A stretch of 64,000 bases of DNA, taken from Deuterostichococcus epilithicus (lineage: Eukaryota > Chlorophyta > Trebouxiophyceae > Prasiolales > Stichococcaceae). The notes beneath the pieces were generated by a model. The model ran no database searches. It had not been told where the DNA came from and saw nothing but the letters and a program-made list of their open reading frames with translations. The translations under genes were made by a program, and so were the position numbers. Location of the stretch: positions 248,001 to 312,000 of the forward strand of contig JAVTLE010000014.1 in the NCBI GenBank assembly GCA_033439295.1, read 5' to 3'. Below, in pieces: positions 37,101-47,341 of this stretch (position 1 is the stretch's first letter; each line of letters opens with the position of its first letter).

Positions 37101-40100
37101 GCGGGGCGCAAGAGCATGTCGTGGTGGGGCTGCTGCTGTTGCCGTAGACAGACCTTGCAACGGCCCGCAGCCTGCAGAGCAGAGCAGACTGCTGGATGTT
37201 ACTGGGATATGGCGGTATATGTTTGGGCATTGACGGGATGTGCCGGAATCGGCATGCTGGAGCAGTGGTAACACTGTGCCGAAACTGGCCTTGCCTGTTT
37301 CACCACATTTGCTGGACTCTTCGACTTGGCTCGATTAAAGGTGCTCACTTTCCATGCTGCAGCTCACGGAGTGCGACCCCGCCATGCTGGAGCAGCTGCG
37401 TACGACGCTGGGGCTGTGCGGCGAGCAGCTGTTCCAGTACGACCTGGACTACATCAATGACATCATGGGCTGGCCGCCCTCAGGCTACACAGCGCTCGCC
37501 GCGCCACAGGTGCCTTGTTGCCTGGTTTCTCAAAGCTGGAGGTCTCTCCCCACACGCCTCCCCCCGCCAAACCTTGAAACCTTATTAGGCATCGCATCAT
37601 GGACTGGCCGCCCGGCGGCCACCTCCTCCGCGCCGCAGTGACCCCGCCCGAACCTCGCTCACTCTCGAGGCAAGGGACTCTGCCCTGTCCCCGACCTGCA
37701 CTAGCTGCGTGATGGGCTGGCCGCTCAGCGGTTACACCGCGCTCATCACGCCGCAGACGCCCCCGTGCCCTGCCCACCAGCCCGTCTTCTCAAAACCCAA
37801 ATGCCATGCTGGCACATCTGCAGTGCGCAGGCGCCCACGTCTCGACCTGCTGGACGAACCGCCATGGGGGTGTTTTGATCCCGAAGGCAACCTCTTTGCA
37901 GATGTTGTGCAGGAGCTGCTCCTTGAATCACAGCGGCTGTGCTGCATGCGGTTGCTGTTTGCAAAGTGAGGAGCCACGGCGCACAAGCGGTTGCGGCTGC
38001 ATGCCAGTCGGCTGCACGATGTGCTTGCTTCGCCCCCGACGAAGGTTGCCGCCCCCCAACACCGCCTGCACGCCTGCGCGCAGGTGCTGCGGCGGCTGGC
38101 GGCCTGGGAGGGCCACGGCGACACCATCTTCGCGCTGGCGTATGACGCGAGCCGCCGGCGCCTCATCTCTGGCGCCAAGGACTCTCAGGTCTGCCCATCT
38201 AAGCCCTGAGTGGTGCCTTCCCTTCCACGGTCGTCCAGGGTGGAGCCAACGCTGCCTGAGCATGCGGCCAGGGCTGTGCCGTCGCGCTCGTGCGAGCTTG
38301 CAGTCTTACAGCAGGCTGCCGTGGTGTCCGGTGCTCCCCAGCAGGCTGCAGGGCTCAGGCATCGTGGCAGCCGCCCGTGCCGCCTCGGTGAAATCTGCAG
38401 TCCTGGTTGCTGGGCAGGCCCTGCGTAGCGAGCGCTGTGGCGGTGCCCAGCAGCTGCCGTGGGAAGCTTTTCACGAACCCTGTGTGTGTTTGCCATCGCC
38501 GAATGGCGTGTTCAAACATGAGGGCCCCGCCCCTCCAGGTGCTGATGTGGGACGAGGCGGGCCAGCGGGTGGGCTCCCCCATCACGCTGACCGGCTGCTT
38601 CATCTGCGCCATGGACCTGCAGCCGCGCGCCGACCTGCTGCTCGTCGGCGGGGCGCCCCCGGGGCACATATGAGTGCCCCCTTTCCGCCGCATTGGTGGT
38701 GCCAGCTGCTGCCACTTCAAGGAGCAGGCAGCGCCATGGACCTGCAGTTGCGCGCAAGAGAAACCCAAAACCCTAAAAGTTGCTGCTCATCGGCGGTCTG
38801 CCTTCGACAGCCTTCAAACTTCATCTTACAATTGCTGGAGGGTCTGACACATCTTCGCCTTGGACAACAAAGTGGCAGCGCTGTGCAGCTCTCGAGAATA
38901 GCGTAATTCTTGCCAGCTGTGCCGTTCGTCTTGCTCCACAGCTGTGCCGCCCTTGGTTCCGGCGCACTTGTCGGCAAATCACCAGTTGAGTTCATATGCA
39001 GCTGACGCCTGCATCCCGCACCCCAGCACAGCACGGCCTGGTGGCCGCGGATCAGCGCACCCACGAGCAGCGGCTCTCGCGCGCCGACCCCCGCCACGTC
39101 AGCTCCCGGCACGCAGATGTGCCTCCTGCGGGTTCCCATGACAAACACGCCCGTTCAAGCACAGGCGTGCCGCGGGGCAAGAGCGCCACGAGCGCCTCGT
39201 GCGTGGCTGCGTACCGGCTGAGCGGCGATGGCGCTGCGCCGGCGGGCATGCTGGTGCCGCCGCGCAACCGGCTCAAGGTGCTGTCGGTCGTGCGCGCGCT
39301 GCCCGACGCCAACGGCTTCATCACTGGTGGGTTGGCCCGCCTCTAGCCCTGAGGCTGCCCTAGCGGAATTGGTTGAGGTGACGTTTGCACAGCTCGGCGC
39401 GGCCGCCAGAAGGTGGGTTCGTGTGCGCTGCGCGATGCGGCCTCTGAGAAGCGCTTTCGTTTGCGCGGCTCGGTGTGGCCTTCGAAAGGTGCTGTGGAGA
39501 CACGCCTGTCGTTGTGTGCCCCGCAGACACGGGTGGCTTTGCTGGCTGCTGTGCAATAAAGCCTCTGAGGGAAGGTGCTACTGGCAAGTTTGAGGAATGT
39601 CGTCCGGTGCGAACAAAGCGATTTGATGCTGTCGTTTGCACTGGATGACATGCCAGAACTTCGCCCATAGCACCTTTCCCCAGAGGCTCTATCGAAGCGA
39701 TTCGGTTTGTATGTCCGGCTTGACAACCAAACGCGTCTGCCGTTTGCTGATCTGCATGAGCGCTGCCCTGCCACTGCTCTGCAGGCGAGACAATGCAGAA
39801 GAACGCAGCGGGCGTGGAAGAGAACGTGGTGCGATTCTACAGCACATCGAGCGGTGCCAGCTTCGACAGCCTGCAGCCAACTTCTGCCTTCCGGGTGAGG
39901 CGCCGACGAGAAACCAACGCTTTATCTCCTGTATCAGGCTGGCAGCCGAACTGTTCTCAGAACCGTCCAATTGCGGTCGTCCGCACTGTATGACTGAGGA
40001 AGCTCAAGCAGGACGTGCGGTGTTCGATACTGCAGGGCTTGAACATTTGCACTTTGGTGCTGCCAGTCGCCGGAAGCAGCAGGTAGAGCGACGACTCCAT

Positions 40101-41945
40101 GTCTGCCGCAGGGGCACACCGACATGGTCACGGCGGCGGTGCCGTTCCCAGGACAGCCACCCCTGTTCGTTTCCGGCTCAAAGGACGGCCAGGTAACGCT
40201 CAGCAGCCTCAAGCGCAGCTGCCTTGCATTCCTCCCGTGCCTGTCGGATGCCGTGCCTGTCGGATGCCGTGCCTGTCAGATGTCATGCCTGCCAGGTGTC
40301 CGACAGGCGGCATTGGCCTCGTGAGCGGCGGCGCCCCAGCTCGCGAGGGTGGCTGCTTGTGCAGCACCTCGCAGCTGCATGCTTGTGGCGTGAAACCGCA
40401 GACCCTGGGAACGGACGGGACGCGCGCACGGGCAGCCAGCACTTCTCGTCCAGGCGTCCCCCGCACAACACCCGCCCGCAGGCACTGCATCATGCTGCGC
40501 CAGTACTGCGCCATGCTGTATAAAGCTTGCTGACCCCCCGCTGCCGCCGCAGGTGCTGCTGTGGGACCACCGGACGGCAGTGTCAGGCGCCGCGGGCCGC
40601 TTCAATGTGCCGGCGTCGGCGGGCGGCCCCAACATGGTGACCTGCCTGGACGCCGCTGGCCACATGCTGCTGTGCGGCGGCACCAACAAGCACGTCACGC
40701 AGTGGGACCTCAGGTGTGTGTTGTGCCTCCCCCGTCCACCGCCCTTACCCAGCAGAGCCTGGCCAGGATCCATGTCCCAGCCTTGCCAGGGTCCATGCCG
40801 GGCTGTGCGGCGGCACCGACGGGCACATCGCGCAGTCGGACCTCGGGTTCGTCCGCTCTCATACCCGAAGGCTCTGATTGTGAGCTCAGCCTGACCAACC
40901 GCATGCTGCTGCTGTACGGCGCAAAGAATCACGCAGCGCAGTGGGACTGATAGGGCAGAAGACGCTGCACCTGTCGACGCTTCTCCGCCACACATGCTTG
41001 CCGGCTCCGCTTTCTTCTCCACAAGCGTCTGTCTCCCACCTTGCAGGTCGCTGCAGCAGGGCTCCGCCACAGAGTCGGTGCGCGCGCTGTGCGTCGACGA
41101 CTACACGGTGCTCAAGCTGGTCATTGGCGCTTGTACATGGTTATTAATTCTGACAGCACTCACCTTGCCTCCCCCGCAGGTCGCTGCAGCAGGGCGGCGC
41201 GACAGAGTCGGTGCGCGCGCTGTGCGTCGACGACTACACGGTGCTCAAGCTGGCCATCGGCGCGACGCCGTCGCAGGTCGCCATCACCACGTTCGACGGG
41301 CTGTACCTTGCCGACTTCAGCGTCGAGGGCCAGCAGCCGGGTGCGCAAAGCCCTAATATTACCGACCAGAATTGTTTCTCAGCTGTGCCTCTCGAACCTT
41401 CGAGGGAGGTTGCCCTAGAGGATAATGTAACTCACATGCGGCACGGGCATCTTCGAGCTGTCACCGGGAACCCATGCATGGTTTGTATCAGGGTTTTGCA
41501 GCTGCCGCCCTCCGGACAGTCACGGGGATGCGCGACCACACGCCCCCCGATGGGCCGTCACGGGGCAGCAGCAGCACCAGGACGCTGGCGCACCTGCAGA
41601 CGTTTTCGCGGGATGCGCTGTCGCCGTCACAGCCGTGGTGCAGTGTCCAAGCGTGCACCCGACACCCTCCGTGCCTCACGGGCCGCAGGCATGGAGAAGA
41701 TGGGCATCTCACGAGATGCGCTGTTGCCAGTCCACAGTCGCGGTTCAGACTTCCAGACTTCGAGCTGCACCCGACACCCCCGTGCCGCACGGACCGCAGG
41801 CATGGAGAAGATGGGCATGGAGAAGGCGCCGGACGGCAAAGTGCGGCACTACCACGACGTCAAGTGGGCGGCGGACCGCGGCACGCTGTTCGCCGGCGGC
41901 ATCAGCCGCCGCGTCGACACCTTCCAGCTCGGGCCCGCCGCCTAG
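34157..41945 (+). CDS. WD40-repeat protein with helical N-terminal half
   Basis: Exact, phase-checked exons: 34157-34230 (ATG), 34633-34975, 35455-35574, 35964-36038, 36323-36385, 36609-36755, 37363-37509, 38084-38188, 38539 to about 38640, about 39170-39326, 39785-39894, 40112-40192, 40553-40713, 41180-41340, 41800-41945. The join between the 38539 and 39170 exons is unresolved. The N-terminus is MRINITLDIEPAEIPLANEV. A Pro/Gln-rich linker follows, then about 150 residues of helices (VPFVEAISGLRDPWKNKTRD; GAVKTIVALLKKPDNRSAAV) that look ARM- or MIF4G-like by pattern only. From about residue 250 come WD40-type blades: EGHGDTIFALAYD, then LISGAKDSQVLMWDEAGQ; LFVSGSKDGQVLLWDHR; LLCGGTNKHVTQWDLR. 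The intron after 36755 begins GC rather than GT in this model. A scaffold role is inferred; no named family is recognised. Confidence 0.75.
35335..35400. repeat. decayed copy of exon 35455-35574
   Basis: Reads GTATCATGGCGGGGAGGTCA then GCCGGCTGCCACCGACGCCG, paralleling GGCATCATGGCAGAGGTCAG and TCGGCTGCTGGCGTCCGGCG at the start of the exon 100 bp downstream. It carries several indels and no longer encodes a continuous exon. Confidence 0.65.
36860..37070. repeat. two intronic copies of the end of exon 36609-36755
   Basis: Copies at 36867-36920 (ATGATGGGCGGGATCGCTGA, then GCTGGGCGTCATGCAGG) and 37020-37067 (GTGGTGGGCAGGGCTACCGA, then GCTGTGCGTGGAGCAGGTGT) match the real exon end at 36718-36756 (ATGATGGGCAAGACCGCTGA, then GTTGTGCGTCGACCAGGCG). 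The second copy has a canonical GT donor at the position where the exon itself has GC. Confidence 0.75.
37510..37800. repeat. two intronic copies of the end of exon 37363-37509
   Basis: The block at 37709-37800 (GATGGGCTGGCCGCTCAGCG, then GTTACACCGCGCTCATCACG, followed by intron-like TTCTCAAAACC) matches 37467-37535 (CATGGGCTGGCCGCCCTCAG, then GCTACACAGCGCTCGCCGCG, TTTCTCAAAG). A shorter copy lies at 37595-37640. The duplicated unit spans the exon end and the start of the intron. Confidence 0.75.
38715..38815. repeat. decayed copy of part of exon starting 38539
   Basis: GCGCCATGGACCTGCAGTTG, then CGCGC and later TTGCTGCTCATCGGCGG, parallels GCGCCATGGACCTGCAGCCG, CGCGC and CTGCTGCTCGTCGGCGG at 38606-38655. 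Confidence 0.65.
40237..40300. repeat. 16-bp minisatellite, four units
   Basis: Four consecutive 16-bp units of GTGCCTGTCGGATGCC. The first two are identical and the last two carry substitutions. They lie in an intron of the WD40 gene just after the exon ending 40192. Confidence 0.85.
40790..40955. repeat. two intronic copies of the end of exon 40553-40713
   Basis: 40800-40858 (GGGCTGTGCGGCGGCACCGA, then CGGGCACATCGCGCAGTCGG) and 40898-40955 (CGCATGCTGCTGCTGTACGG, then CGCAAAGAATCACGCAGCGC) parallel the exon end at 40662-40715 (ATGCTGCTGTGCGGCGGCAC, CAACAAGCACGTCACGCAGT). Confidence 0.7.
41047..41132. repeat. near-identical upstream copy of exon 41180-41340
   Basis: About 86 bp starting GTCGCTGCAGCAGGGCTCCG, preceded by its own TTGCAG acceptor, repeats 41180-41265 with only a handful of differences and keeps the reading frame. 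The copy then diverges and lacks the second half of the exon. It is either a recent partial duplication or a cryptic alternative acceptor exon. Confidence 0.85.
41590..41706. repeat. tandem copy of the acceptor region of the last WD40-gene exon
   Basis: The 117-bp unit ending CCGCAGGCATGGAGAAGATG parallels the next unit (41707-41818), which contains the true acceptor of the exon at 41800. Both share GATGCGCTGT, GCACCCGACACCC and the CGGNCCGCAGGCATGGAGAA junction. Confidence 0.8.
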
Positions 41946-42676
41946 GGGAGGCGGCACCAGGGGCTCAGTGCAAAGGAGGCTCGCGGGGTTTCGCATCTTC
42001 AGAGGATGGGGGGCTGCCCTCGCGCAGAGAACATTTCGGCGCCGCGCCCGCGGATGCAGCAGTTTGATGAAACGGGAGCAGGCAGGGGTTGAACGGCTCA
42101 GATGGAGGTACGTGCTGTCGCGTTTGGCGGGGGTGGCGATGAGGCAAGCTGAGGTGTCAGAAGACTTTACTACGTGGAGTGGAGCGTTTCTTTGTTTAGC
42201 GTCGGTAGTTACAGGGTCTACTTGAAGTGGCAAGACAGATTCAATCACTGATATACCTACCTAATCGGGCACAAAGAATCCTGACGGCGCAGCACCCGTC
42301 TCCACTGCCACTGCTGGATAAGCTGCAGGACCTGCCCCTGCTCTCGCTGCTGCAGGACTGAAGCAGACCCTGTGTCTGAAGAGTGACGGCGTCTGGAAAA
42401 CCATGGATGATAAGGCCGCAGCAGCTACCTGCGGCGTGATTGCGGCCTGGTCGGCAATGTCTGTCACAGCGGCATGGTGCCCGCAGCCACGGCCGGGGGA
42501 CGGTTCGCCACCGCTGCAGTGAGGAATGACCCGATTGGGTGCTACCGCTGCAGCCCCCCGGCAGCAGCACGACGGCAATTGGGTAGACACCCAGGGCCAC
42601 GACTGGCTGTGCCGCCACACGACGAGTCGACACGGCGCCACCGACGCAGCGCGGCGCTGTCGAGGAACGGACCCGA
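41946..42676. other. intergenic, convergent 3' ends
   Basis: Between the WD40 stop and the DnaJ stop, which face each other. No supported coding block was seen; it should contain both 3' untranslated regions. Confidence 0.45.
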
Positions 42677-45600
42677 CTACTGCTGGGCGCACTGCACGCG
42701 GCCTGGCCCGGGGCCATCTTCGTCGTCTGACTCGTCGTAGGCTGATGTGTGGTGCCGCCTCTGGAACTCACGCCTGCACACGCCCCGATGGTATTAAATT
42801 GAAATGTACAGAGTTTGATGGAGTTCAGCCTGTTGAAAGGCGCTCCAAGCATCCACACATCCCAGACAGCCAGCCAAGGTGCTTAGACTTCTCAGATGAA
42901 GTGCGGTGTGGATGTTGCCCCAAGTGATCCGCGGAGTGGCACAGGGGGGGACCGCGGCAGCTGCAGCTGCGGCGAGGTCCAGCGCCTTGGGCAATCGAGC
43001 CGAGTTTGCGGAGCATCCAGGCAACAGCCTGCGGGCGCACCGCTGCTTGAGCTCCTGCTCGAAGTCGCTGACGGCGCGCATGAAGCACTCCTCTGCCTCG
43101 TCCACCTGCATCGCGGCGCCGTTCTCCGAGGGCCCCTTGGGCAGTATCTGTGGCAGTGGAAGTACGGGAGTCAGGGAGAAGTCGCCACTCAGCGTGGGAC
43201 TCGAACACAGATGGAGGGTTGCCAGCGACTCTGGCTCCATGGGCGCACTTCCCCGGCAGCGAACGTCACCGTGGCGCTCCCACTCAAAGTGATGACGATG
43301 CACACTGCAGCAGCTGGAGGGCAGGACGCGAGGGGACACGAGGAAATGCGAAGGTGAAGACTCACCTGCGTGAGCGCCTGCACTTGCTCCGGCTGCAGGC
43401 TGTCGGGGAACTTGACGTCGAACTGGATGTACAGGTTGCCCTTCTCGTAGGGGGCGCCCTCAATGGGCATCCCTTCCCCATCCAGCACCTTCCAGCTGTC
43501 TGGCTTAATGACCTCGCCCGGCTGCGTCGACACCTGTAGGCGGCAGGGGCCGGCAGTCCATGGTAAGTCACAGGCACAGGCACAGGCACAGGCACAAGCA
43601 CAGGCACAGGCACAGGCACATACACAGGAGGCACAACGCTTTCGAGACACAGTGCGTGCTGTCACATGTTGACGTTGCCTCAGTGCAGACGGCGGAGTAA
43701 GGTAGAGGTGGGACCATTGTCAGGAGACGGCAGGACAGGCAAAGAGACCCCGCTTGATCCATGCCACAGTGAGCCCAGCACAACATCAGGAAGGTGCGCT
43801 CTGTGGCTTTGCGCAGTCATTGCAGCTGTAGTGGTGCGACAGGCAGCCATGCCGCCGAGGCGCTGCCTCAGAAGCTGTGGACACCCGATCAGGCAACACA
43901 CACTCAGGCAACATCCCTGGCGCAGCCTTCCTGGAGGCACTTCCTGACGAGTCTGCAGTAAACGATTCGAGGACATGGGGCAGCTTGAGGGGCAAATCAT
44001 GTCGCACCTGCAGCACGCGGCCATCGAGGTGGCGCACATGGAAGTTGAGCCCGGTGAGTGCCTCCGACAGGCTGATCGACTTCGACAGGATGAGGTCGCT
44101 GGGCGCCTGCGGCGGCAGGATGGCAGCATCAGTCAATGTGTGCCCGACCTTACCGGCCGACACCAACTGATGCGCCGCAGGCAGGCTCCCGACCACTGGC
44201 CCCTCTCAGCTTGTGTGGGCGTGTGCTGCCGCGGTTTGTTAAGTGGCCTGCCCGACTGGAGCCATCCCAACTGTGGTCGCTCTCTGCTGGGTGCAGGCGG
44301 CACAAGGCAGCCACGAGGGAGATCCACGACAAGGAGGCGTCTCCGCATTCGAGTTGGCTCCGTGTCTTGTGCCTGCCCTCGCTGCCTTGTGCGGCTTGCA
44401 GCATCCTGCCAGGCCAGCACCTGCCGGCGTGTGTCTGTGGCAGACTCTGGCCCTTTTGACCCGGAAGTTCAGCCGTTGTGCAGCATCTGACCCGCCTGCT
44501 TGACCCGCCTTTCCCCAGCCCAGACACCGCCATGTTCACGCCCTGGCTGATTTGTGCCCGCATCAAGGCAGCAAACCCACCTGAACCTGGTCAGCGCACC
44601 GAAGATGCGGCGCTTTTCCTGCTCAAGGCCAAGCACACAACGAAGACGGGCAGATATGTCGAGAAACCGGGTGTTGTGTTCTATGAAGACGCGCACCTGG
44701 TTGATGCGCTTGAAGAAGCGGTGCTCCTTCTGCTCCAGGACGAAGACCACGTCTCCAGGCTGCACTGTAGGGTCGCTGCATCCCGCCTCCCCCCGCAGCA
44801 CGATTTTTGCACCGTGCTTCTGCCCCTGCAATTGCGAGGGACAACGGCGCCTGAGGTGGTCCGCAACCTCTTGTGTGACTCCCAGGGCACAGCAAACATT
44901 GGTAGCCGCGCGGCCGCAGCAGCTGCAGCGGCTGCAGGCTCGTTGAGTCTGCGCCCGAGCGCACGCGCGGAGCGGCGCTCCCAAAAAGCGTGTCGTCACC
45001 CCCTGAGCTGCCAATGCCCGCCGCCGGTCGCATCACAGGCCCACATGGAAACAAGAACCTGAAAGCAGTGCACATTAAGACCGTGTGCACATCGAACACC
45101 TTCTCCTCCGGCAGGCTCTTGCCTTGCTACCCTCACTTGCAAACCAAGTGGAAAGAGGAGGGAGGAGACATCAAGGTGAAGCGCATCCCACCTTGGCGAT
45201 GTGCACATCGAACACCTTCTTCTCTGGGAGCAGGCCCTTGCCGGCGCAGGCGCCGCACTTGTCGCTGGCGGGCACGCTGTAGCCGGTCTGTTGGCAGGCG
45301 CTGCAGGGCTGCTGGATCTGCTGCATCATGCCCGGGCCGAGCGCCCGCAGCGAGACCTGCGACACACGTATGTGCGGCCCAGCTCCTTGGCTCAATCTTC
45401 ATCACCCTTGCATCAGGTGCCGGCCCTGGGGGTCCGGTGACCCACTTCCAGGTAAGGGTGTGCCAGACACATTGATAGGGAAGCACCAGGGGAGCAGCAG
45501 CAGGAGCAAGAAAACAGGAAAAAACGAGACGGTGTGTCACATCAGGGTGCACTGCCCATGGACCCGAAGAATGCGCTATCGGCTTGACTGCAAGAAGAGG

Positions 45601-47341
45601 GGGGAGTGCAGAAGACGCACTGTGACTCCTGAGCCGTGGCACTGCTCGCATTGGTAGCGGCGGCCCGACTTGGTGCCGCTGCCGGCGCACGTGCTGCACT
45701 TGATGTTGCGCGATAGTGACAACTTCCTGCGGGCCAGGGCAGGACAGGCATCGCGGCATGTCGCAAGTGGCGAGGGCGGCCTCGAGAGCGGTGCCATGGC
45801 TGCAGGACATTGGCCAGAGGCGCCGCGCCGGCGCGTCTCTGCAGAAACGACTTGCTGGTTTCGCAGGGACACATCGCACCGACCAGTGCCTAAACCAGGG
45901 CAGACAGCTACAAGGGATGTGGCGGCCTGGGCCGGGAGGCTGAAGCAGCATCGCCAGCCTGGCGAGCAGTACCCCTTCTGATGATCCACTCATGCTGCAC
46001 TATGTACGCTGCTGTTTGCTTGCTGTGAAGTGCCTTTCGTGTGACAGGAAATCATGTCGTGGTGCACCTGGAGCTGCCATTGTAGAGCTCCTCCAGCGTG
46101 ACTTTGAGGCGGTGCACCACGTCCTCGCCGCGGCGCTCGCGCTGCTGGCGGCGCCCACCGCCGCCACCGAAGAGGTCGAAGATGTCTGCCATGCCGCCGC
46201 CGCCGCCGCCAGCGCCGCCCTCCTTGACCGCGTCCTCGCCAAACTGCATGGGGAGCAGCTCTGCCTGTCAGCAACGAGCTGACCTGCCGCCTGCTTCCGT
46301 CCAGCTCTGCTGACCAAGGCTGGATGCGATGCATCTGCTGCTGTGGCGTGCGCCTGCGCTGCCACTGAGAGGGAGGCGCTGGTACGCAGATGTCAGGTTG
46401 CATTCACAGGCAAACGGCTAAAACTCGCCTGGCTTGTGGCTGAAAGTCACCTGGTCATAGATGCGGCGCTTCTCTGGGTCCCGCAGTACGTCGTACGCCT
46501 CGTTGATCTCCTTGAACTTTGCCTCGTCACCGCCTGCGGCGTGTACAGCTCGGTCTGAACCACGGTCGGAAAGCCGGCAGTTCGCTGCCAAATGGCCCGC
46601 CTTGTGCCGCTGGTGCATGGCTGCTCTTGATCCAGCCGAGCGTCTGTGGAGTTGAAGCTTTCGCGCAGCTGCTGCTCATTGTCAGCCACCACCAACATGG
46701 CGGCAGCGGGGAATTACGGAGCCCTGCATGCCGTAGGCTTGACCATGGCGCCGGCGGAGGCCGCGCATGCCACGCATCCACACGTCTTGATTTCAGCCAT
46801 GTGTCATCGGCAACAGTCAACATCGGTATTGGTATTGAGGACCCATGTGCTCATATGTGCTCAAGTTCGAAACGTGCGCTCCTGACATGCCTGAATCGAA
46901 GTGTCAAGGATGAGAGCAACTCGTCGACAGAAGCACAATGCATTGCAGCATGATACTGAGTCACTACGGATGACATTCTTGCATCTGCATCCGCCATACG
47001 CGCCTCGAAAGCTGCTGGTGGAACCTTCGACCTGATCGGAAAGTCAAAGAGCAAGCCCGCGCCACCCCCAGCGGGGCGTTGCTACTGAGCTGCTCCAAGC
47101 CACCAGATACACCACAAGATTCTACTTTTAAACTAGAAAGCGCACCCTTGTCAGGGTGATGCTTCAGGGCGAGCTTGCGATGAGCCTTTTTCATGTCGGC
47201 TTCACTGGCTGACTTGTCGACGCCCAGCAGGTTGTAGTATCTGGTGCTGTCCGTGTTGCCGCCTCCCCGTCCTCCGGGCATGCCTCCAGGCATGCCGCCA
47301 AAAGGGTGCCCTCCGCCCCCAAAGAAGCCCCCACCAAACAT
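42677..47341 (-). CDS. type I DnaJ/Hsp40 co-chaperone, CaaX-terminated
   Basis: Cytosolic J-protein partner of Hsp70. Exact exons: 47146-47341 (ATG), 46451-46533, 46068-46243, 45621-45726, 45192-45356, 44697-44825, 44008-44106, 43366-43533, 43041-43147, 42677-42773 (TAG). Domains in order: a Gly-rich N-terminus ([20 protein letters not shown]); a J domain ([20 protein letters not shown], with the HPD triad in HHPDKG); a G/F-type region ([19 protein letters not shown]); and four Cys pairs ([32 protein letters not shown]). C-terminal substrate domains follow ([34 protein letters not shown]). The end is acidic, [11 protein letters not shown], and then VQCAQQ, a CaaX farnesylation box as in plant ANJ1/AtJ2/AtJ3. 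The third Cys pair has Gln in place of the usual Gly. A few residues expected between VHIAK and GQKHGAKI are missing, so a micro-exon may lie in 44826-45191. Confidence 0.93.
43570..43620. repeat. (ACAGGC)n microsatellite
   Basis: About eight to nine near-perfect hexamer units of ACAGGC/CACAGG in a DnaJ intron, with one A interruption near the middle. Confidence 0.9.
45070..45130. repeat. intronic copy of the end of DnaJ exon 45192-45356
   Basis: GTGCACATCGAACACCTTCT, followed by CCTCCGGCAGG and CTCTTGCC, repeats the plus-strand text at 45200-45243 (GTGCACATCGAACACCTTCT, TCTCTGGGAGCAGG, CCCTTGCC). On the coding strand this is a copy of the [12 protein letters not shown]-encoding exon end, placed within the next intron. 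Confidence 0.8.
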
